Positions 17,740 to 26,186 of a stretch of DNA of 64,000 bases are shown here, in pieces; within the stretch, counting starts at the first letter, position 1, and the number at the start of each line of letters is the position of its first letter. The translations under genes and the position numbers were made by a program. A model generated the notes under the pieces. The model was not told the DNA's origin. It ran no database searches and saw only the letters and a program-made list of their open reading frames with translations. The stretch is from Rhodospirillales bacterium. GTDB taxonomy: Bacteria; Pseudomonadota; Alphaproteobacteria; SP197. The stretch covers positions 62,001 to 126,000 of the forward strand of contig JACONG010000013.1 of NCBI GenBank assembly GCA_014323865.1, written 5' to 3'.

Positions 17740-18576
17740 TGACCTCCTGCTGCTTACCACGGCCACGACGATGGCGGACTTCAAAGGTCTGATCGTGCGC
17801 TCAATCAAGGCGGCCGCCCCCTACCAGATCGTGGTGATTCGCTACCTCTTTCTGGCGTTCGCGCTCTTCGCCTTCACCGCGTTGCGCAACCGCTCCGACT
17901 GCCGTATCGTCGCGACGCCTTGGGCCTGCCCGGCATCGGCAGCATCACGTTCATCCTGGCGCTGAGCCACACGACGGTCGCGCAGACCCTGCTCATCATC
18001 ACGGCGCTACCGGTGACCACGGCGATCATGGCCCGGATCGTCCTCAAGGAATCGGTCTGGCCCAGCGCCCAGTTCGCCATGGCAGGCTCCATGATCGGCA
18101 TCGTGATCATAGCCGGCAGCATCTTCGAGGGCGGCAGCCTCTAAGGATTTCTCATGGCGGTCGCGACGGTAGCGACCATGACCTACTTCGCGCTCGGACT
18201 GCGCTGGGGACGCGGCGGCGACATGACACCCGCCATAGCCTTCGCAAGCCTGGTGGCCACGTTTCTGGCGGCTTTGATCGGCACATTGCAGCCGTTCGAC
18301 GTCAACCTGCACGATTTCATCCTGCTCGTGGTCTGGGGCGCGGAACTCAGCACGGTGCTCACCGTGTTCTTCCTGCTTGCCTCATGCATCGTGCCAGGCG
18401 GCGAGATGATGCTCTTCGTCGCCATTGAGGCGGTTCCGGGGCCGCTCTGGGTCTGGCTCGCCCAAGACGAGGTCCCGACCGAGGTAACCTTCTACGGCGG
18501 CGCATTGGTGCTGGTGTCGATCATCGGCTTCGCGGTCACCGACATGCGTGCCGAACACCGGATGAACCCCGTCTGA
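17740..18576 (+). pseudogene. Broken EamA/DMT-superfamily transporter (copy 1)
   Basis: Membrane helices of a DMT permease can be followed through 'KAAAPYQIVVIRYLFLAFALF' in part, a frameshift near 17905, and 'LALSHTTVAQTLLIITALPV' with 'ARIVLKESVWPSAQFAMAG'. There is then an in-frame TAA at 18142 followed at once by the same frame resuming ('MAVATVATMTYFALGLRW'). The second EamA half continues to 18576. About ten helices would be made if the lesions were repaired. Confidence 0.75.
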
Positions 18577-19135
18577 TGCGCGACGGCACGGCCTTCGGCC
18601 TGGTTCTCATTGCGCGGTCGATGTCGAGCTTCAACGGGCTCTTTATGCGCTCCTTCAACGGACATGACCGACTGGCAGATCGTCTTCTGGCACCATCTGC
18701 TGCTCGGTATTGCGCTGTCGTTGGGCCTCGCCGTGCACTACCGCTCACGGCTGGGCGGCGTGCTCCGCCACATGGGCTGGGGCGGGATTCTGGGTGGTGT
18801 CGCCTTCGGTCCTCAGTACGTTCCTGGTGACGCTGGCGCTTCACAACGCGCCGGTCGCCGATGTCATGTTCGTGCTGATCCGTCGTGCCGTTCATGACCG
18901 CCGTTCTCGGCCGGGTCGTGCTGCGTGAGACGGTCTATCAGTTCACCTGGTTCGCCATGGCAGGTGCGCTCACGGGAATCGCCGTGATGGTCGTGGGCAA
19001 CTTGGGCGGCGGCAATCTCGTGGGCACGGCCATAGCGAGGTGCCGACAGACCATTCCCTCATCAGCAGCGTCATCGTGATCGCCTCGACCATCGCGCGCG
19101 CCTTCGCACGCATCCGACAGGAACGGAGAGCCTAG
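18576..19135 (+). pseudogene. Broken EamA/DMT-superfamily transporter (copy 2)
   Basis: This starts where copy 1 stops. 'FGLVLIARSMSSFNGLFMRS' in part, 'WQIVFWHHLLLGIALSLGL', 'TLALHNAPVADVMFVL' and 'LGRVVLRETVYQFTWFAMAG' are successive DMT helices but lie in three frames, with lesions near 18665, 18810 and 18890. The second EamA half is almost completely deleted. It is probably an ancient duplicate or partner of copy 1, and both are non-functional. Confidence 0.7.
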
Positions 19136-20259
19136 CCCGCGCTGTCGAAGGTCACGGTGGCTTCGGCCTCGACCGCATACCAGTCGATCGCGATGCCGAG
19201 ACCCGGTCCGTCCGGCGCCGCGACACAGCCATGGGCATCGATTGCGAGCGGGTTGGTGATGTGGACGTCGTAAGGTTCCGACGGTGCCGGCTGTTCGAAC
19301 CATGTCGCGCCGGGCATGCCAAGCATGACGTGCAGATTCGCGAACTGGGCCGGTGCGAAACCATAAGACTGGATTTCTACGGGCACCTCATAGGCGCGGG
19401 CGAGCCCCATGGCCTTGATCGCGTTGCTGATGCCGCCCGAGTTGCTGGCATCGAAGCGCAGGCGTGACCAGGCCTTGCATGCGAGCCCCTCGCGCCAGGC
19501 ATTGACTCCCATCAGGATGTTGCCGGCACAGAGGATGTCGACGTCAACCGCCTGGTTGAGCTCGACATAGGCGTCAAGGTCGGTGTCGGTCAGAGGCGCC
19601 TCGAACCAGTCGAAGGGTCCGCGGCTCATGGCTTCACCAATGCGCAGCGCCTCGTCGAAGGTACAGCACTGCTCGTGATCGGTCATGAAGCGGACACGGC
19701 CGTCGCCATAGATCTCGGTGATCAACGCGATCAGTTCGAGATCAACCCCGACATCGGTGTTCATGTGGAACTTGATCGCCGGATAGCCAATGGCGATGAA
19801 GCGCCTGGCCGCATCGAGATACTCCTCAATGGTCAGGAACGCCTCGGTGCTGGCGTAGGTCGGGATACGCTCGCGGTATCCTCCCAGAAGGCGCCAGAGC
19901 GGCGTTCCGACCGACTGCGCGTAGCCGTCCCACATCGCACAATCGAGGATCGAGAGGCTTTTCCACGGCCCGGGGCACGCTTCGTCCAGGAGTTCGTCGG
20001 TCAACACGGAACGGTTGGCCGTATCGAAACCCAGGACACGGTCGGCGATCGCCTCGATTTCGGCCGCGACGACCGGCTCCGTACCCAACCGCCCGCTCGT
20101 CGACGACCCGATCCCCTCGACGCCGTTGGCGAGTGTCAGGCGAAGGAACTCGATGGTGAGATGTTCTAGCGGATCGCGTCCCGTGAAGCGGATCGGGGGT
20201 GTCGCAGCGGGTTCGCAGGCATAGGCCCGGATGCGGGAAATGGTTGTGTCATGGGTCAC
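19132..20259 (-). CDS. Mandelate racemase/muconate lactonizing (enolase-superfamily) enzyme
   Basis: The 375-residue enzyme has an N-terminal capping domain (1-~125) and a TIM-barrel domain. Barrel motifs: 'YPAIKFHMNTD' (second strand, K-x-H instead of the usual K-x-K), 'FMTDHEQ' (first metal ligand Asp), 'WFEAPL' (second ligand Glu), and 'LCAGN' where the third ligand is Asn rather than Glu/Asp. The sixth strand reads 'RLRFDASNSGG'. Members dehydrate, epimerise or racemise carboxylates by alpha-proton abstraction. It is the second gene of an operon with a close paralogue (three bases apart). Context suggests a betaine, amino acid or sugar acid substrate, but the sequence does not decide. Confidence 0.85.
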   Translation of the reverse strand: MTHDTTISRIRAYACEPAATPPIRFTGRDPLEHLTIEFLRLTLANGVEGIGSSTSGRLGTEPVVAAEIEAIADRVLGFDTANRSVLTDELLDEACPGPWKSLSILDCAMWDGYAQSVGTPLWRLLGGYRERIPTYASTEAFLTIEEYLDAARRFIAIGYPAIKFHMNTDVGVDLELIALITEIYGDGRVRFMTDHEQCCTFDEALRIGEAMSRGPFDWFEAPLTDTDLDAYVELNQAVDVDILCAGNILMGVNAWREGLACKAWSRLRFDASNSGGISNAIKAMGLARAYEVPVEIQSYGFAPAQFANLHVMLGMPGATWFEQPAPSEPYDVHITNPLAIDAHGCVAAPDGPGLGIAIDWYAVEAEATVTFDSAG

Positions 20260-20262
20260 GGG

Positions 20263-21399
20263 TCAGTGCCCCGCATCGAAGTTGAGGAACGCGTCGGCTG
20301 CGATCCTGTCCCAGTCGGGAACGGCGCCAAGACCCGGTCCCAACGGCGCGTGAACCAGGCCCTCGGCATCGATCACCGGCAGGTCACCGAGTTCGTCGCT
20401 GTAGTCCTGCTCGGGTACCGGTTGCTCGAACCAGCCGCAGGTGCCAACGCCAAGCGCAAGGTGCAGCGCGGCAAGCTTGCGTCCCCCATAACCGTACGAC
20501 TGCAGTTCCACCGTGGTGCCATGAGCCCTGGCCAAGGCCATCGCGCGAACGGATGCGCCAATACCGCCGTTGTGGGTCGGACCCGTGCGGACCATGTCCC
20601 ACGAACCGGTCTCCAGACCGTCCCGCAGGGACGCAAGATCGGTCAACGTGTTGCCCGCCGGAATGATCGGCACGTTCACCGCGCGGCGCAGTTCGGCATA
20701 GGCCACCAGATCCTCATCGGGTAGCGGTGCCTCCAACCAGTGAAAGCCCAGTTCGGCCAGCCTGCGGCCCACCCGGACGGCCGTCCTGAGGTCGTAGCGC
20801 TGCTCGACATCCAGCATGAAGCCGATACGCTCGCCATGGGCCGCATGCACGGCCTCGACCATCGCAAGATCCCAGTCAGGATCGCAGCGTGTGTGAAGCT
20901 TCACGGCGCGGTAGCTGCGATCGGCGAGGTCACCAACAAAGGCGACATAGTCCTCAATCTCGGCCAGCACCGGTGTGCTGACGTAGGCCCGGATCGCCGC
21001 GTTCGCCCCCCCCAGAAGACGCCAGAGCGGTTCGCCGTTGGCGCGAGCCGCCAGATCCCACAGGGCGATGTCGATCAGGGATTCCGCCCGTTTGCGCGGA
21101 TCGTCGCAGCGCCGCAGCAGTCGTTCGTTCACCGCCTCCCGCTCCAGGGCCGAGGCTCCCAGGATCTGCGGGGCAATCTCATGCAGACGATCGGCGAGGT
21201 CACGCCCCGGAGCGTTATCCTCGGCAGGTGCATGCGACGTGTTCGAGGACCATCCCTCCAGTCCGTTCGCCGCGGTCAGGCGCAGGGTGTTGTCGGTGAC
21301 ACGCACGAAACCTTCCTGGCCGGTCCATCGGTAGGGCGGCGTGGTGGCGGGTGCAGTCGCATAGATGCGCACCCGAACGATGTCGAGATCACGGGACAA
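20263..21399 (-). CDS. Mandelate racemase/muconate lactonizing enzyme, paralogue of the neighbouring gene
   Basis: It has the same two-domain plan as the downstream gene: 'YRAVKLHTRCD' (K-x-H), 'FMLDVEQ', 'WLEAPLPDEDL', 'IPAGNT' (Asn in the third-ligand place) and 'THNGGI'. I take TTG at 21399 as the start (378 residues). From there the first 14 residues align without gaps with the start of the paralogue, and the alternative upstream ATG at 21471 would overlap the enoyl-CoA hydratase remnant by 65 bases. The paralogues are clearly diverged, so a two-step pathway or two substrates is more likely than simple redundancy. Confidence 0.8.
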   Translation of the reverse strand: MSRDLDIVRVRIYATAPATTPPYRWTGQEGFVRVTDNTLRLTAANGLEGWSSNTSHAPAEDNAPGRDLADRLHEIAPQILGASALEREAVNERLLRRCDDPRKRAESLIDIALWDLAARANGEPLWRLLGGANAAIRAYVSTPVLAEIEDYVAFVGDLADRSYRAVKLHTRCDPDWDLAMVEAVHAAHGERIGFMLDVEQRYDLRTAVRVGRRLAELGFHWLEAPLPDEDLVAYAELRRAVNVPIIPAGNTLTDLASLRDGLETGSWDMVRTGPTHNGGIGASVRAMALARAHGTTVELQSYGYGGRKLAALHLALGVGTCGWFEQPVPEQDYSDELGDLPVIDAEGLVHAPLGPGLGAVPDWDRIAADAFLNFDAGH

Positions 21400-21406
21400 G
21401 GTGGCG

Positions 21407-21783
21407 TTACTTGCCTTTGAAATTGGGCACGGGTTGATCGGCGAAGGCGCGAGCGTCCGCCATGAAGTCATCGGAGTAGAGCATCTTCTCGTAGATCGGC
21501 AAGACGCTGCAGCCGTCTCCCCCGCCTCGATGGCCCATCACGTAACATCGAAGGCCTCTTCCAGCGGCAAGTGCATCATCGCAACCAGCGCCTCCTTGAG
21601 GGGCCTGCAAGGCGAGTGGCGCACAATCTGCGATGGCATCGGCCAAGGCGCGTGCCTTGTCGACCAGCTGATCGGCCGGCACGACGGCGTGGACCAGTCC
21701 CCGGTGCTTGGCCTCCGCGGCACCCATGCGCCGGCCGGTCAGGAAAAGTTCCATCGCCACATTATAAGAAGCCATCCATCGGG
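21407..21783 (-). pseudogene. Remnant of an enoyl-CoA hydratase/isomerase gene
   Basis: The segment keeps the region after the active site: 'NVAMELFLTGRRMGAAEA', 'GLVHAVVPADQL', then, after a frame change, 'EALVAMMHLPLEEAFD'. Back in frame it reads 'LPIYEKMLYSDDFM' and a crotonase-type end 'PNFKGK'. The N-terminal ~110 residues with the oxyanion-hole loops are missing, and two frameshifts are visible (near 21600 and 21510). It ends eight bases before the TTG of the MR/MLE gene. Confidence 0.75.
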
Positions 21784-21814
21784 AAACGCCCGCGTCTGAC
21801 CGCTGGAGATAAAC

Positions 21815-21843
21815 TTGCGAACAGTTTGCATATGTCGTATAGA
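21815..21843 (+). promoter_or_regulatory. Probable sigma70-type promoter of the betaine-binding-protein gene
   Basis: TTGCGA (21815-21820) and TATAGA (21838-21843) are separated by exactly 17 bases in an AT-richer stretch, 73 bases upstream of the ATG at 21916. Both match the sigma70 consensus in four or five of six positions. Confidence 0.5.
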
Positions 21844-21915
21844 ATCTGTAGCGTAGGATTGGTTCTAAGTGCCGGAGAACGGCGTTTGAGGGCAAGAATC
21901 ACGGGAGACTCATCA

Positions 21916-22878
21916 ATGAGTTTGAAGAAGACGTTTCTGTCTGCGGTAGCGGTCGGTACGCTGGCTCTTGGCGCAGTTTCGGCGCAGAGCGCCGACAATG
22001 ACGAGCCGATCCGGCTCGCGATGAACGAATGGACCGGTCAGCACATCTCGACGATGGTTGCGGGCGAGGTTCTCAAGCGCATGGGCTACAACGTCGAGTA
22101 TGTGACCGCGGGTTACAATCCGCAGATTACGGCGATCGCCGACGGCGACCTTCACGCCACACTCGAAATCTGGAGTTCGAACATCGGCGAAGGCTGGGAC
22201 GAGCACTTCGATTCCGGTGCCGTTGAGATCGTGGCTCTGTCCGGTCTGAAGCCGCAGGAAACCTGGTATGTTCCGGCTTACGTCATGGATCAGTGCCCTG
22301 GCCTGAAAAACAGCTGGGAAGCGCTGAACGATTGCGCCGACATGTTCGCCACGCCTGAGACGCTGCCGTCGGGCCGCTTCCTCGACTATCCCGCCGACTG
22401 GGGCGACAAGAATGCGCCGCGCATCGCGGCCCTGGGCCTTGACTTCGTGAACGTCCGCTCCGGCGGCGAGGGTGCCATCATCGCCGAGATCAAGTCGGCC
22501 TATGAGCGTGAAGCCCCGCTGCTCGCCATGTTCTGGGAGCCGCATTGGATTCACGCCCAGTACGACCTGGTGCGCGTGATGCTGCCCGAGTACTTCGAAG
22601 GCTGCGAGACCGATGCGTCGCTCGGCATCAATCCCGACATGACCCATGACTGCGACTGGTCCGGTGCAGAGATCTGGAAGGTCGCCAATGCTGCGCTGAA
22701 GAACAGCCATCCGCAGGCCTGGGGCCTCATCAAGGCCTACTCGATCACCAACCTCGAGCAGGCCCAGATGATGTCGGAGATTGACGACAAGGGTCGTGAT
22801 CTCGTCGAGGTCGTGAACGAGTGGCTCGACAACAACCCTGACAAGGTTCAGGCGTGGATGGATCAGGCCACGATGTAA
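21916..22878 (+). CDS. Glycine betaine/proline-type ABC substrate-binding protein (OpuAC/ProX family)
   Basis: The 320-residue periplasmic protein has a clear signal peptide ('LSAVAVGTLALGAVSAQSA', cut near residue 25). OpuAC-domain features are 'LAMNEWTGQHISTMVAGEVL' in part, 'GYNVEYVTAGY', 'DLHATLEIWSSN', and 'LLAMFWEPHWIHAQYDL' in part, where conserved Trp residues would form the aromatic cage that holds a quaternary ammonium group. ATG 21916 has GGAG at 21904 and gives a proper signal peptide. No permease or ATPase gene adjoins, so it must work with a transporter encoded elsewhere. It has its own promoter and terminator. Confidence 0.9.
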   Translation: MSLKKTFLSAVAVGTLALGAVSAQSADNDEPIRLAMNEWTGQHISTMVAGEVLKRMGYNVEYVTAGYNPQITAIADGDLHATLEIWSSNIGEGWDEHFDSGAVEIVALSGLKPQETWYVPAYVMDQCPGLKNSWEALNDCADMFATPETLPSGRFLDYPADWGDKNAPRIAALGLDFVNVRSGGEGAIIAEIKSAYEREAPLLAMFWEPHWIHAQYDLVRVMLPEYFEGCETDASLGINPDMTHDCDWSGAEIWKVANAALKNSHPQAWGLIKAYSITNLEQAQMMSEIDDKGRDLVEVVNEWLDNNPDKVQAWMDQATM

Positions 22879-22899
22879 TCCCTTCCGGGATACGGTCCC

Positions 22900-22937
22900 G
22901 AAAGGCTGGGCGGCAACGTCTGGCCTTTCTTCTTCAA
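22900..22937 (+). terminator. Rho-independent terminator after the betaine-binding-protein gene
   Basis: GAAAGGC (22900-22906) pairs with GCCTTTC (22923-22929) across a 16-base loop and is followed by TTCTTCAATTCT. It begins 22 bases after the stop codon. Confidence 0.6.
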
Positions 22938-22940
22938 TTC

Positions 22941-23051
22941 TCATGCCGGACAAGGCTCGCAACGCGAGCCGCCGATCCGGGACCCCGAGAGACGTACGAT
23001 GACCTGTCGATGTCCCGGCTTTTCGCCCTGCGGGCTCCGGCCGGGATGACA
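22941..23051 (-). repeat. Dispersed intergenic repeat, copy A
   Basis: Read on the minus strand this starts TTGTCATCCCGGCCGGAGC, continues with AGCCGGGAC and CGACAGG, and ends with a CGGGGTCCCGGAT-like arm. A second related copy lies at 59841-59938 on the plus strand with the same order of blocks. Both copies lie between convergent or tail-to-tail genes. The element has internal self-complementary arms and no coding capacity. Confidence 0.65.
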
Positions 23052-23067
23052 AGACAGCTGGAGTGCC

Positions 23068-25143
23068 TCACGGCAGCGCGAACTCGGGCGATAGTTCGGT
23101 CAGTTCGCGCTTGTAGGGGATTTCCTTGGGCTCGGTGCCGAGCTCGCGGGCGAAGCGGTGGCCTTCGTAGACCGCCGCGGCGATCGTCGCCGGCCCGTGG
23201 CAGTCGCCGATGCGATGGATCGACGCCACGCCTGCGTCCGCAAGCTTTTCGGCATCACCTGCCAGCGCATCGTAGAGAGCGCTGACCGGAACACGCGACG
23301 TCACCATCACGATGGCAGCGGCATCGACCGTGCGCGTCCGCTCTGTGAAGGCGCAGGCCAGCGTCACCGTGTTGCCGTCGACCCGGCTGAGCTTGTGGCT
23401 CACGGCGAGCTCGACATCAAGATCGATCATGCGCGCCTGAATGCGCGCCTGTTCGAGCGTGTAGCTGGTCCAGGACGAGACCAGGGAGTCAGGCGTCACC
23501 AGCATCACATCAAGCCCGTCGCCGCGCAGCTTCTCGGCCAGCACGCCACCCATGTAGTAGTGGTCGTCGTCATAGATGACGACCGGGTCCTGCGGCACGA
23601 CACCGTCCATGATGTCATCGGGCGTCAGCACGTTTGCATCGGCCAGCCCGGGGATCGGAAACTGGTGCGCACGGCCATAGGCGTCGCCGCGCCAGCGCGC
23701 GCCCGTCGCGATCGCGATGCGCTTGGCGCCGAACTCCAAGACCTGTTCAGCCGTCAGGCGACTGGCCGGAAAGACCTCCACATTGCCCTTCTGCCGGATC
23801 TGGTGGACGCGGTAGTCGCGCACTCGGCCCCAGGCAGAGAGCCCCGGCAGACCTGCCTCGCGTGTCACACGGCCACCCAGTTCCTCTTCGGCTTCCGCCA
23901 GCGTGACGTTGTAGCCGCGTTCGGCGGCGGCCCGGGCGGCTTCGAGTCCTGCCGGGCCTGCGCCGACGATCAGCACGGAGTCGTCGTCCGCCTTCGGCGC
24001 AATCCGTTCGGGGTGCCAGCCCTTGCGCCACTCCTCGCCCTTGGTCGGGTTCTGGGTACAGCGCATCGGCGCCAGAAGGCCGTCCCAACCGACACAGATG
24101 TTGCAGCCGATGCACTCCCGGATGTCCTCGATCCGGCCTTCCTCAATCTTCCTGGGCAAGAACGGGTCGGCGATTGATGGGCGGGCCGCACCGATCATGT
24201 CGAGCACCCCGTTCTTGACCAGCGAGACCATGCGGTCCGGCGTGGTATAACGCCCGACAGCCACGACCGGTTTCGTCGTCACCTGTTTCACGAAGCTGAT
24301 GAACGGCTCCTGGAAACCCTCTTCGGCAAACCGACTTGTGACGCTGTCGTTCTCCCACTCGGCGACATTGACGTCCCAGAGATCGGGCAGTTCGGCCAGC
24401 ATCTCGACGATCTCTCGGCCTTCCTTGTCGAACTCCAGGCCCCCGGCGCCGCGCAGCTCATCGACCGCGAACCGCACCACCACGCCCATTGTGTCACCCA
24501 CCGCCTCCTTGGCGTCCTCGATCAATTCGCGGAACAGGCGAACGCGGTTCTCGAGGCTACCGCCATACTCGTCGGTCCGCTGATTGTAGCGCGGCAGCAT
24601 GAACTGGCCAGCGAGCGACAAATTGTGCGCGGCGTAACAGCAGACGATGTCGAACCCTGCCATCTTCGAACGCTTCACGGCATCGAGATGCCAGCGCCGA
24701 TAGTCGCGGATGTCCTGCTTGTCCATGGCACGGCACTGCAGCGGATTGTTGCCGACCACGGGCATGTGCGACGGGAAGATCGGCACCTCGCGACTGTAGG
24801 CGTTGGCGACGAACTTGCCGTTGTGGGTTGGTTCGATCAGGGCGAGCGCGCCGTGCTCATGAACGGCATCACACATACGAGCGAGATAAGGGATGTCCTG
24901 GTCAGACCACAGGCGGCCCTCAGTCGCGCCGGTGATATCGGAAGTGGGGTGGATGTCGATCTGCTCGGTCGACACCACCGCCCAGCCGCCCTCGGCCTTG
25001 ACGCCGCGCATCGCTGCCATGCTGGACGGGAAGGTGCGGCCCATTCCGTTGCAGTGGGGCACCTGGTAGAATCGGTTCTTCGCCGTGACGGGCCCGATCT
25101 GAACGGGCTCGAACAAGATGTCGTAGCGGGGGTCGCGGGCCAT
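23068..25143 (-). CDS. Trimethylamine-dehydrogenase-like 4Fe-4S flavoprotein (amine or N-methyl dehydrogenase/demethylase)
   Basis: The 691-residue enzyme follows the TMADH plan: an FMN-binding TIM barrel (1-~340), an iron-sulfur loop 'CIGCNIC' plus a fourth Cys in 'PMRC' (about 343-362), and a Rossmann domain starting 'VLIVGAGPAGLEAARAA'. The opening 'ARDPRYDILFEPVQIG' and 'NRFYQVPHC' match TMADH closely, and Cys31 is the residue that covalently holds FMN. The catalytic pair equivalent to Tyr169/His172 is kept ('CYAAH'), as are Trp264 and Asp267 ('EWENDS'). The Tyr60 of the trimethylammonium bowl is Gln ('STEQID'), so trimethylamine is unlikely to be the substrate. Electrons probably go to an ETF. 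Confidence 0.85.
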   Translation of the reverse strand: MARDPRYDILFEPVQIGPVTAKNRFYQVPHCNGMGRTFPSSMAAMRGVKAEGGWAVVSTEQIDIHPTSDITGATEGRLWSDQDIPYLARMCDAVHEHGALALIEPTHNGKFVANAYSREVPIFPSHMPVVGNNPLQCRAMDKQDIRDYRRWHLDAVKRSKMAGFDIVCCYAAHNLSLAGQFMLPRYNQRTDEYGGSLENRVRLFRELIEDAKEAVGDTMGVVVRFAVDELRGAGGLEFDKEGREIVEMLAELPDLWDVNVAEWENDSVTSRFAEEGFQEPFISFVKQVTTKPVVAVGRYTTPDRMVSLVKNGVLDMIGAARPSIADPFLPRKIEEGRIEDIRECIGCNICVGWDGLLAPMRCTQNPTKGEEWRKGWHPERIAPKADDDSVLIVGAGPAGLEAARAAAERGYNVTLAEAEEELGGRVTREAGLPGLSAWGRVRDYRVHQIRQKGNVEVFPASRLTAEQVLEFGAKRIAIATGARWRGDAYGRAHQFPIPGLADANVLTPDDIMDGVVPQDPVVIYDDDHYYMGGVLAEKLRGDGLDVMLVTPDSLVSSWTSYTLEQARIQARMIDLDVELAVSHKLSRVDGNTVTLACAFTERTRTVDAAAIVMVTSRVPVSALYDALAGDAEKLADAGVASIHRIGDCHGPATIAAAVYEGHRFARELGTEPKEIPYKRELTELSPEFALP

Positions 25144-25208
25144 GGAGCCCCTCTTGTCGTTGTTGCGCCAAGTCTAGGCTGGCGCGTCGCCCTTGCGCCA
25201 TCCCCCGT

Positions 25209-26102
25209 TCAGGCAACTTGGCACAACCAGTTACGGAATGCTGCCAGAGTCGGTTTGCCGATCCGATCATCGCGATAGACGAGGTAGTAGGAGAACGGGT
25301 GCCGGACGCTCGCGGCGAAGGGACGGACAAGACGGCCGTCGTCGAGGTCACGCGCGGCCAGTTCGAGATAACCCATCGCCAGCCCGACGCCGTCGATCGC
25401 CGCCTGAAAGGCGAGGTTCGGATCGCGGAACGACAGTCCGGGGAGGTCGGTGGGTACCGTGACCCCCTGTGCCTCCAGCCACCAGCGCCACTCTTCGCCC
25501 AGGTCGTGACCGGCGATGTCGGCATGGATCAGCGTCTGGCTGAGGAGATCACCGGCGTCGGGTTCAGACCCCAGGCGTTGGGCGACATCGAGCCGACACA
25601 CGGGGCTGAGCGTGATCGGCCGCACCAGCTCTGCTTCAAGGCCGGGCCAGGGCGGAATGCCGCTGCGGATTGCCACATCGGCGGCGAGCCCGGCGGGCTC
25701 GACAAAACTCAGGGTCGGGTCCAAGTGAACCGGTGCCGTGGGCTCCTGCCGCGACCAGTCGGCCAGGTGCGGGATCAACCACTTGGCCGCGAAAGTCGGC
25801 GTGGTCGTGACCTTGATCGCGGTGCCGTCGGGCGGCCCGGCGAGCCCGTCGAGCGTGGTGCCGATGCAGTCGAAGGCATCACCCAGAACCGGCAGGAGCG
25901 TCGCACCGGCCTCGGTCAAAGAAACCCCACGGTTGGTGCGCACAAACAGCGCGTGGCCCAGCGTCTCCTCAAGTCGCCGGATCTGATGGCTGATGGCGCT
26001 GTGCGTGACGTGCAGTTCCTCTGCAGCACGCGAGAAGCTGAGATGGCGTGCCGCGGCCTCGAAGGTGCGAAGGGCGTTGAGATGGAGGGCGCTGCGGTTC
26101 AT
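25209..26102 (-). CDS. LysR-family transcriptional regulator (GcvA-like)
   Basis: The 297-residue protein has an N-terminal winged helix, 'LHLNALRTFEAAARHLSFSRAAEELHVTHSAISHQIRRLE' in part, in the 'F.AAAR..S...AA..L..T..A.S.QI' form of GcvA/AmpR-like LysR proteins. A periplasmic-binding-like effector domain follows from residue ~95. It is divergent from the Rieske operon, with 84 bases between the starts that hold a LysR-type dyad, so it most likely controls that operon and perhaps the TMADH-like gene 65 bases downstream. The effector is unknown. Confidence 0.9.
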   Translation of the reverse strand: MNRSALHLNALRTFEAAARHLSFSRAAEELHVTHSAISHQIRRLEETLGHALFVRTNRGVSLTEAGATLLPVLGDAFDCIGTTLDGLAGPPDGTAIKVTTTPTFAAKWLIPHLADWSRQEPTAPVHLDPTLSFVEPAGLAADVAIRSGIPPWPGLEAELVRPITLSPVCRLDVAQRLGSEPDAGDLLSQTLIHADIAGHDLGEEWRWWLEAQGVTVPTDLPGLSFRDPNLAFQAAIDGVGLAMGYLELAARDLDDGRLVRPFAASVRHPFSYYLVYRDDRIGKPTLAAFRNWLCQVA

Positions 26103-26113
26103 GGCATGACTGG

Positions 26114-26130
26114 TGTGAGTTCAGTTCACA
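26114..26130. promoter_or_regulatory. LysR-type operator dyad
   Basis: TGTGAGTTCAGTTCACA has perfect 5-base half sites (TGTGA/TCACA) around a 7-base centre and contains the T-N11-A core of LysR boxes. It lies 12 bases upstream of the lysR start and 57 upstream of the Rieske gene start, in the shared intergenic region. Confidence 0.55.
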
Positions 26131-26186
26131 AGCATCGTGCAAAATGATCGCTTGCCGTCAATTCACCAGCGATTCCATCGTGCGCC

